A DNA stretch of 64,000 bases from Takakia lepidozioides. Its lineage: Eukaryota; Streptophyta; Takakiopsida; Takakiales; Takakiaceae. The first letter of the stretch is position 1, and each line of letters opens with the position of its first letter. Made by a program: the position numbers and the translations under genes. This document shows, one piece after another, positions 56,212 to 64,000 of the stretch. The notes under the pieces are model-generated. The model was not told where the DNA came from. It saw nothing but the letters and a program-made list of their open reading frames with translations, and made no database searches. Where the stretch lies: the NCBI GenBank assembly GCA_030704615.1, contig CM060731.1, positions 65,946,756 to 66,010,755 of the forward strand, read 5' to 3'.

Positions 56212-56579
56212 TTTTGCCAAGCACCTGCTTTGAAGAGCAGCGTGTACTTTGCCCTCGCGTTGCAGATCACCTGGATAGCTTTCCCAATTCCTCAGTGTTG
56301 TCCCGGACGTGGGAGGAGACCGGCACGACACGGGTGGGCTTCTGGATTAAGGACGAGAGGGTGTGGGAGTGGTTGGCGTTGGCAGTTTATGGTTCCAGTT
56401 CTCACAACCTGCTCAAGCTTCTTTCTTGCTCTGTTTGGACACCCGAAGCTTCACGGGTGCCAAGCCCAAGGCCGCGGCTGCTCATCCTGGCGGCTTAGAG
56501 GTTCTTTCTTTTCCACGATTGTCTTTGTTTTTGCATGCCATCTACAAGTTCTTGGTTGCGATCTGGTAGACAGAAGCTC

Positions 56580-58172
56580 ATGTCTGGTTCGCGAGAGCCA
56601 CTCGGGCCGCCTGGCAGAGGCATGCCTGATGTAAGTGGGGAATCTCCAGGCAGGTAATGCCTTGATTGATGAAGTTTCCTTGGACTCTGGTAATTTTGAG
56701 GAGGACTTAGGACTGTTGCATGATGATGGTATCGTGAGGATAAATAAGGAGGGCTCTGTTGTTTTGCCCATAGAATCGGGGGTGGCAAACCCCGCAATTC
56801 TTCCTACTCAGATTAGTGGAGTCATGGAGGTTCAAGGTAGTGAGCCCATGGTGCGATCTGGTCATGGATAGGGTAGAATCGGGTTGGTCTCGGACACTAG
56901 GGCTATTGCGAGCAGTATGCCGGCCCAGGTTGCTAACTTGAGTCCTAGTGTGCTGCCTGTTGTGAATTTCCCTAGTCCCCCTCTCGGGGGAGGGAATTTG
57001 TTGCCTGCAAATTCGGGTATGCATGTGGGCAGTTTTCCTGTGTTGAATGTGCATGGTGTTGTTCAAGGTGGGGGTATCATGATGCAAGGGCCCTCTAGTG
57101 TATCTGCTGCTCCGACTCCTGCCATCACAGGTCAATCAATGGGGGCTCTCCCTACTCCACAGGCTGGGGTGCCATCACACCTTGTTTCTAGCCAATCCAT
57201 GGGCATGCATGTTAGCAATATCCATCCTAGCGATATAGGATCAGTGTCAATACAACCGGTGGGAGTGGCATCCACTCTTCCCATGAGTGGAGTGCCACAA
57301 ACCCACTTGCAGTCGACTTATCCTGCTGCTCAGCCAAATGTGGCAACACCTGCTCTCCCCATGGGCATGGTGGCGTCACATTTGCCAACTTCAACTGCTG
57401 CAGGATCAGCCAGCAATAATAATATGAGTTATAATTCTGCATCTAATATTGGATATGTGCATAGTAGTGCTGCTCTCCCATGGTTCCCTATTGCCCTGCT
57501 CATGGGTCTGTCCTCCCTGGTCACATCAACCATAGTCTGCCTTGTCATTTGATCCCTCAGCTGACTACTCAACCTTACCCAGAATATACCATGGGAGAAG
57601 ACTTTGATAGACATCTTCAGATGTTTGAGGTCATTGTTAGTGTCAATGGAGTGCCTGAGAATTTCAAGATGGCGATCTTTAGGATGAGCATGAAGGGACC
57701 AGCTCGTGACTTGCTGCATGCAGCTGTCATGGATGATCCCAGCCTCAACTGGGCAGCTCTGGTGGAATGGGCAAAGACCTTGTTCAAACCTCCTGAGAGG
57801 CCTCTGGATTGCTTTACCAAGCTTTCTGCCAGGACTTACCAACCTGGGGAATCCTTGTGGAAGTATTACATGGATCTTAAATTTGTTGCCGTTGAAAATA
57901 TCATAGACCCGGCAGAGAGGGATCGTATGGTTAAGAGGTATTTTCTCCTTGGGTTGCCTTCCACTATTCAGAATTGGGCTCAGCGACGTCATTTTGTCAA
58001 TGACAAGACTATGTTATCAGAAATTAATCTTAAAATGGCAGACTCGGCTGACAGCAAATCAATGCAACATCATGTCAAGTTTCAAGCTCCAATATTGGGC
58101 TCAGAGCTTGGCATGTCTGCTACATCATATGTTCCTCCTGCTATGCTATACAAGAGGGCAGCTACTGTGTGA
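56580..58172 (+). pseudogene. LTR-retrotransposon gag, frameshifted
   Basis: The C-terminal 200 residues (57480-58172) look like a retrotransposon gag: PENFKMAIFRM, GPARDLLHA, WAALVEWAKTLF, YQPGESLWKYY and KRYFLLGLP match the retrotrans_gag pattern. Upstream (56884-57552) is a Ser/Pro/Met/Gly-rich low-complexity region in a different frame. An in-frame TAG lies at 56869-56871 and another frame change near 56630, so at least three lesions interrupt it. No zinc knuckle, protease or pol follows; the sequence changes character after about 58172. The element is a 5' remnant. Confidence 0.72.
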
Positions 58173-58769
58173 GCAGCTCACGTGAGCACGCTCACCCTTA
58201 AAGTGGAAAACGTGAGCAGAATCCCTAAAGCATGAGCAGATTAGTGAATGGGAGCCTACAACCAAGGGAAGAAGAGGGCCTATTGCCGTGGAAAAAAACT
58301 ACAATGCACGGACACATGCAGACCCCATCCGACGGGACAATCCAAGCTCCATGACGACCATATGGTACGAATGTGCGATGAAAAAGCCGACAGATGAATG
58401 GTTTCAGGATGAATAAAAAGTGGAAATGATGAATGGTGGATGACTGTTGGATGAGAAATGAGCGAAATGGATGAACCATGACCTCGTTTTTGTTTCACGT
58501 GGAGCAATTGCATCTCGAGTGTGTCCTGAATTTCAGATTTGTCGGCTGATCCTAGCAGTACTTACTTTGAGGGAACTTGAAGGAAACTGTTGAAGTTAGA
58601 AGACAATTACATACAGGAGTAAATTTGAGTTACCTATGGACTCTTCTGATGGGGGTGGGGCTGCAGAGGAGGGAGGAGGATAGAACATGAGAAGTGGAGG
58701 ACAAAACCAAATCGCAGAAACATTTCTCCAAAAACAATGAACCCAAAAAATTGAGTTCAAAAAAACATT
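58173..58769. other. unassigned stretch between gag remnant and palindrome array
   Basis: No coding or structural feature is recognised. It separates the gag remnant from the palindrome array and shows no target duplication or terminal repeat that I could identify. Confidence 0.35.
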
Positions 58770-59490
58770 GAAGGCGGTGTGTGTCCAGGTGGGGGGGGGG
58801 GTTAAGGTGTCGTCAACGACATCTTAATTCCCACCTCTTGTTGCCACAAACATTTCATGGAAAATCCCAAAAAACCAGAAAATTTGAATCCAACAAAACT
58901 ACAAAGCCGACACCTGTGCAGGTCGCGGCGATTAAGGTGAATCCCACCAGCTGCTGCCACATGTCTTTTCAGATTATGGCCCAAAAAAGGAAAAAACATA
59001 AATCCAACAAAACTTTGAAGGCGGTGCGTGTGCAGGTCGCGGCGATTAAGGTGTCGTCAACGACATCTTAATTCCCACAACCTGTTGCGATATGACAGTT
59101 CATGGAAAAACCCAAAAAACCAGAAAAAAATGAATCCAGAAAAGCTTTGCAGGCGGTGCGTGTGCAGGGGGGATTAAGGCGTCGTCAACGACATCTTAAT
59201 TCCGACCACCTGAACAAAACTTTCACGGCGGTGCGTGTGCAGGGGGGGTTAAGGCGTCGTCAACGACATCTTAATTCCGACCACCTGAACAAAACTTTCA
59301 CGGCGGTGCATGTGCAGGTTGGAGGAATTAAGGTGTCGTCAACGACATCTTATTTCCCACCACCTTTTGCGACATTTCAATTCATCCAAAAATCCAAATA
59401 ACCCAAAAAATATGAATCCAACAAAGGTACGAAGGCAGTGCGTGTGCAGGTGGGTGGATTAAGGTGTCGTCAACGACATCTTAATTGGAA
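58770..59490. repeat. array of palindrome-bearing repeats
   Basis: A 26-bp near-palindrome (TTAAGGTGTCGT, then its near-complement) begins at 58802, 59046, 59174, 59249, 59328 and 59459. It is usually preceded by GGCGGTGCGTGTGCAGG and followed by TTCCCACC or TTCCGACC. Longer units also share AATCCAACAAAACTT and CCCAAAAAACCAGAAAA. Positions 59174 and 59249 are in almost identical units 75 bp apart. The array ends about 100 bp from the MULE transposase and may be its subterminal repeats. Confidence 0.9.
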
Positions 59491-59588
59491 AAACCACCAA
59501 CCCCAAAACAAACAAACCGAAAACAGATTCAGCCAAAACAGAAATAGAACATGTTAAAAACATTACATTGAACAAAGTGGAGTCATTG

Positions 59589-62500
59589 TCAAAGAATCCA
59601 ACTCCTTCTGAACACCTCACATTTCAGTAATCCTATCACGCTACAAAAGTGTATGAACGTCAGTGGGACCCATTGTACACTGGTGAATGCACGTGTCTCG
59701 GTGAGGATCACAAAACATCCTGTGAATGTAGATGTAGTATAGGTGTTTGCACAGGACAAATTTGGGTTTCTTTCCAATAGAGCTTGATAAAGTGTCCTAG
59801 AGTCCGGGCATGTGCAATTTGGAAAATTGCCAACAGTTACCTCATAAGTCCTGTCGTGAACAACAGAACCCGATGTCACCATACTGTACACCCGCCCATA
59901 GCCTGGAGGGGGGACATTGACAACTTGGGTCACCCGACACTGCAGGTTTCTTGCTGACTCAGTTTTGCAATCGTTTTCGGGACCTGCCTCAACACGATGG
60001 ACCGGTTTTCCATTCGTTTCGTAGGCCAGTCGTTCCCATGTGGTGGACATGGGGGGAATGCGGATTGCGAACCCCGACATGAAACTGGTGTTATGACTAC
60101 TGGGCCTCTTGGAAGACGAAACTCGACATCCTCCAGCATCTCAATTTCTTGCTTCGACAAACATGTTCCCAACTTCACTGGCTACACAGCTGGAATTTGA
60201 GGCTTGCTAAGGACTGAATCCCGGCAAGTCCCCATCACACAACGCTGAATGTCATCAGGGCAAAACCAGAACTTGTGAGGCCTGGACTCTCGCGCACCGT
60301 AATGTTTGAATAAACCAGTGAAAGACGGGGCAGGAGTACCGCCTCCGCCCCTAGAAATCTTGCTGGTGCACTTCACAAAGGACAATGCCCTAACAGCAGA
60401 ACACCCAACTTTTGATCCTTGGGCTGTCTGTTCAATGTACCATATTGCATCCACACAATCGGACTCTTCCACCGCCAACATCATCTCTCCCTCTCCCCGC
60501 ACTGGAGCAGAGGGATATGAAGCATTGTATACAGCAGAAGAACAGGCACCGACAGAGGGACTGCCAAATTCGAATGTTGGAGGCCGCACAGGCACACGAG
60601 GAATTGAGTAATTATCCCTGTCATGCCGATGGGAGTCACCAGTGTCAAGTTTGCGCTTGCATGAACCGAATCTTTCCTCCCCTTCCAGATGTGGGAGTCT
60701 GGACTGCAAAGGTGTTCCATTTGTGAACTCATTCACAACACGCGCCATTTTAGCGGGATCCTTCGCTCTATTTGCAGCCCTGAGTAGCAACTCTTCCATG
60801 TTTGGACCTTTGCCAACTCCCCGTCCCCTCAAGAAGTCTCGATACCTTGTTTGTTGCGAAACAGCCCGGACCATGTCATCTGCAGTCGCAATGTAGAGGT
60901 TCCTCCCGTTTTTGCCGGATTGTGCCATCCACTGACTATGCACAGTCTCCGCTAGATTGCAGGAGGGCATATCGGCAATGTCCTCCAACGACATGTTCTG
61001 CATGCAATTCAACACAAGCATGATTACGTACAGCAGCATAAGAACTGGATTGGAGGGCCTGTTCGTTCCATGATATATCTCCCGACGAGAAGGAATAAAG
61101 GAAAATCATGCTAATTTGCTAATAACTTACAGTTGTCATGAAGGCACCCCACTGTCTATATCCGAAGTGCCAGAACCCCAACCAGTCTTCCAGTTCTTTG
61201 ATTCCATCCAGACTGGCTACCTCAGATGAGTACCACCATGCTTGAATAGTTTGGAACATAGAGTTGGCTTCTTGTTCGGAGGTGGCATCTTTATACAAAC
61301 GGCATAGTCTCATATGCTCCTCCCGCAACTCCAGTTTTATGGAACTCTTTGTGTGGCGTTGTAGGGACTGGCTCCAATGAAAGAGGCAAGTGCGTTCCTG
61401 GCCTTCCATTGGTACTTTGGGGTCGCCTGAACCAAAAACTGTATGGACAACATTCCAATTCGCTTGAGCGCTGTCAGCCATGAACCCAGTGAAGTTTGGA
61501 TCTGGGACACCATGAGCTGTCACAACATTAACAAGGGACTTCCACATAAGAATTTGTGACTCTGTGTCCTCCGACTGCATGTCACAAACAGCAACAGTCA
61601 TCACACTCTGGTCTGCAGGATCGTATACATGACAGGCCATGGTCGTCCATTCCTTCACACGTTTCACGTGATCAAACATAACCCAGGATTTCTGAAGATC
61701 ACCACCAGGCTGCATTCTTCGCACCAGACTAATTCCCGATCCCTCACCAACTGTGGACATCTTGATCAATAAGTACACTTTCCTGGCACCTTGCCCCGGG
61801 AAAACACTGTCCTGAATGAAGTCATATCGGCTTATACGCTTTAACTCCAGGATGCTATCCATAAAGCCTGTGTTGGCAGCACCCCCCCTTAGGACGTTGA
61901 TTTGATTTCGCACATTTGGAGAACTCAATGTTGAGAAATGGTCCAGAACATCGTCAAGGGAGGCAGTGTCAAATTTAGTGGTGGACTCCGGCGATTCCCC
62001 AAACAAATACTTTTGTAGGAATCCTTTGCTTGCTGCCAGAGCAATGGTTGATGGCGATGCACCAGGAGCACTATGAATTTCGTGTTGAAGCAGTGAACAG
62101 ACTGTATCAATTGTTTCTCTGCACTGTCCTCGGGACACCGGATGTGCATGAAGGCCGATATGGATACATGCCCTTGTGAGGTAACTGCAATTGTGAAGCA
62201 CGTAGTACATACGTGCATTGCAATCTGCAACGCACTGTGGGACCAATTTACAGAACTTGCAAACAAGAGTACTACTGCTTGCAGGAGCACAACCTACTTT
62301 GAAAGGGTTGTCGCTGACACCTTCCCATTCCGTCTCGTTTGCCGAACCGTCCATTTGGAAGTGCTGGCAAGATGCATTTGGACAACGAAGGTGTCCAACG
62401 CAAATCGATCTACGGAACTTCAAGCCATGCGGATTGCATATATTGGAAGTTTTCGTCCGGCACCATGGATGTCCATCGTGCTTCTTGTCCATGCCCGCCA

Positions 62501-63242
62501 TTCGTCCTGCCAATCCCCCAGAGGATGTCGCTGGTGGCAGCTCAAAAATGATATGACCGTTAAATTCATTGGGTAGGTATTTTGCTCTAACGATTCGCTG
62601 TGTATCCCAGTCAATGCCTCTCACATCACTCTTGCATCCTGGAAACCCCCTCAATGAAAGCAACTTCGGTATGACACTTGCAATTTCTTGCACATCGGGG
62701 TCCCCCAGCAGACGTTGATTCAGAGGAGGTGGGAGCTCCGACACGTCCTCTTCTGAGCTATCGGAGATATCAACAAATGTGGTGGAGGTTGTCTCTTCTC
62801 TTTTGATGGGCAGAGTTTTGGGCACCTGAGCCACCGAAGCTGTTGTTCCGGGCGTGACTATGGAACCTCCCGACAGACGTCTTTGATCCCCATGAACGCG
62901 ATACTTTGCTGGTGGAACTCTCCACTCTAGCCGACTGCCAGACAAATGTGGTTTCTGAACGCATGTGCCCTCGACCTTACCCACTTTGTCATACACCTCT
63001 CTCACTACATGTACAGTCCCTGCCTCAAAGCGGAAGGTCACGCAGAGCAAGTCTTCTTGAACTACGGCGAGCCCATTCACGTCGGCTACTGCACTCAGGT
63101 ACTCCACTTGCGCGTTGGAGTAGAAAACAACGACGTCGGAGTTGAAAGACATTGCATGAACGAGTGCGGGAGTGTGGGCAGTGGAGAGCAGGTGACAAGA
63201 GTACACCAGGAAGGCCGAATTCGTGGAACCACTTCCTGACAA
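59589..63242 (-). pseudogene. MULE-like transposase with SWIM finger, decayed C-terminus
   Basis: This is a large DDE-type transposase resembling the Mutator-like family. The first exon, 63242-61131, is one intact 704-codon frame. It has a Cys-rich region (CVGHLRCPNASCQHFQ, C..C near residue 310) and the catalytic-core-like GFMADSAQANW followed by CLFHWSQSLQRHT. A GT-AG intron leads to 60997-60182 (DMPSCNLAETVHSQW and onward). The frame then meets a TAG at 60184-60182, and the same frame continues as KLGTCLSKQEIEML. After a shift near 60060 it reads TYEVTVGNFPNCTCPDS, the CxC half of a SWIM zinc finger. The CKH half (VLCKHLYYI) is in yet another frame. So the C-terminal third is broken while the core is open. 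Confidence 0.8.
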
Positions 63243-63813
63243 TGTCTCAGTGGATCCACCGAGTGAAGGTGCTGAGGCAAATTATTTTTTTGCATGTTGT
63301 TTAGTAGCCGGCTTTGACTCTGACAGATACTGGTGAATTTTATCCCATGAATCAGATCAGAGACCGCTGGACACATGATTCGGACAAGCAAGAATAGCGG
63401 CTGACTTTGCAGATGCCACATCCTCAGTGACTGCGGTGTGGGTCGAACCCCTTATGTCTAACATGGATACATGACATGCCTATATTTAAGTGTCTTGCAA
63501 GGGCAACAGGTGTCGAGTTCTCTGCGAGACAGCCCGCAAGCATCCCGCCGAAAAACGAAAACCCCAATTATGAGCCGTTACGTTTTTGGATGATTAGTCA
63601 TTCCTTGAGAGGGAGGGATGAAAACCTAACCGCCATCGACTTTTGTCATTTGCCCGAGGGATGTCTTCGGAGGTTACACTCTGGCGTTCATCATTTCAGA
63701 CTCGCCACACTGGAGCATCCCAAGTACGAGAGCATTTCCGGAAAGAAGAGAGCGAGAAGGCAGTCTCTGTACTTCACGTCTGCTAGGCAGAGGTTGAGAG
63801 CGAGAGAGAGAGG
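63243..63813. other. 5' flank of the transposase
   Basis: Probably the terminal part of the MULE-like element. A 113-codon + strand frame at 63476-63817 has no recognised motif. I see no repeat here matching the palindrome array at the other end. Confidence 0.35.
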
Positions 63814-64000
63814 ATGAAGAAAGCTAGGAGGGCTTTGAATTTGTCAGAGGGAGGGAGCGATCCTGAGGGGGAGGGTTCTGCGGGCGAAGGGATGGAGAGT
63901 ATGGCAGGGAAGGAGCCCATTCTGGACAAGCAGCTCGAGGATCTGTTGGAGCTGCCTCTATTGCAACCGATACAGGAAGAGGAAGTCGAAAGGGAGAGCG
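63814..64000 (+). CDS. N-terminus of an acidic ORF running off the window
   Basis: It starts ATGAAGAAAGCTAGG and stays open to the window edge (62 codons). It begins MKKARRALNLSEGG, then is rich in Glu, Gly and Leu (LEDLLELPLLQPIQEEE). I do not recognise it. In this transposon-rich setting it could open a retroelement ORF, but a host gene is possible. Confidence 0.4.
   Translation, partial: MKKARRALNLSEGGSDPEGEGSAGEGMESMAGKEPILDKQLEDLLELPLLQPIQEEEVERES

Noticed and set aside
58770-59490. A CRISPR-like array
   Set aside because: Spacing is irregular, the spacers themselves repeat, and the genome is a plant nuclear genome. The repeats are palindromic transposon-type sequence.

Overview
The window looks like nuclear DNA of a land plant that still makes flagellated sperm, most likely a fern or lycophyte, with a bryophyte not excluded. 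It holds two plant-specific genes: an INDETERMINATE-DOMAIN (IDD) zinc-finger factor and an orthologue of Arabidopsis SCD1 (DENN plus WD40). It also holds the C-terminal exons of an axonemal-type dynein heavy chain, a class angiosperms have lost. A PPR relic, plant-type LINEs, tRNA-derived SINEs, hAT MITEs and a MULE-like transposase fit the same picture. The species cannot be fixed from the sequence alone.

Layout. Positions 1-10039 hold at least 15 exons of the dynein heavy chain (+ strand). Its introns are packed with copies and tails of one LINE family (LINE-A), including a copy with an uninterrupted 466-codon reverse-transcriptase ORF. Positions 10040-23847 are gene-poor: a tRNA-like fragment, a decayed second LINE (LINE-B, - strand), a SINE, a 359-bp hAT MITE with an 8-bp target duplication, and a PPR pseudogene. 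Positions 23848-26819 are the complete three-exon IDD gene (- strand). Positions 27000-35380 hold GC-rich islands, inverted repeats, a two-variant minisatellite and simple repeats, with no recognisable gene. Positions 35382-52359 are a complete 32-exon SCD1 gene (- strand). I could join every exon in frame, giving a predicted 1218-residue protein with one GC-AG intron and one 20-nt exon. Positions 52650-64000 are transposon territory: two SINEs (one split by a 650-bp hAT MITE with a clean 8-bp target duplication), the front part of an LTR-retrotransposon-like element with a broken gag, an array of short palindromes, a decayed MULE/SWIM transposase, and an ORF running off the window end.

The three host genes are unrelated in function: sperm motility, transcription control, and membrane traffic/cytokinesis. 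There is no operon-like organisation. The most notable pattern is that sense-oriented LINE-A 3' tails lie just upstream of several 3' splice sites in both the dynein and SCD1 genes. In one case (SCD1 exon 29) the tail appears to supply the polypyrimidine tract. I found no clear case of a wholly new multi-gene system. Exon boundaries were derived by eye from reading frame, GT/GC-AG signals and family conservation; no search or alignment was run.
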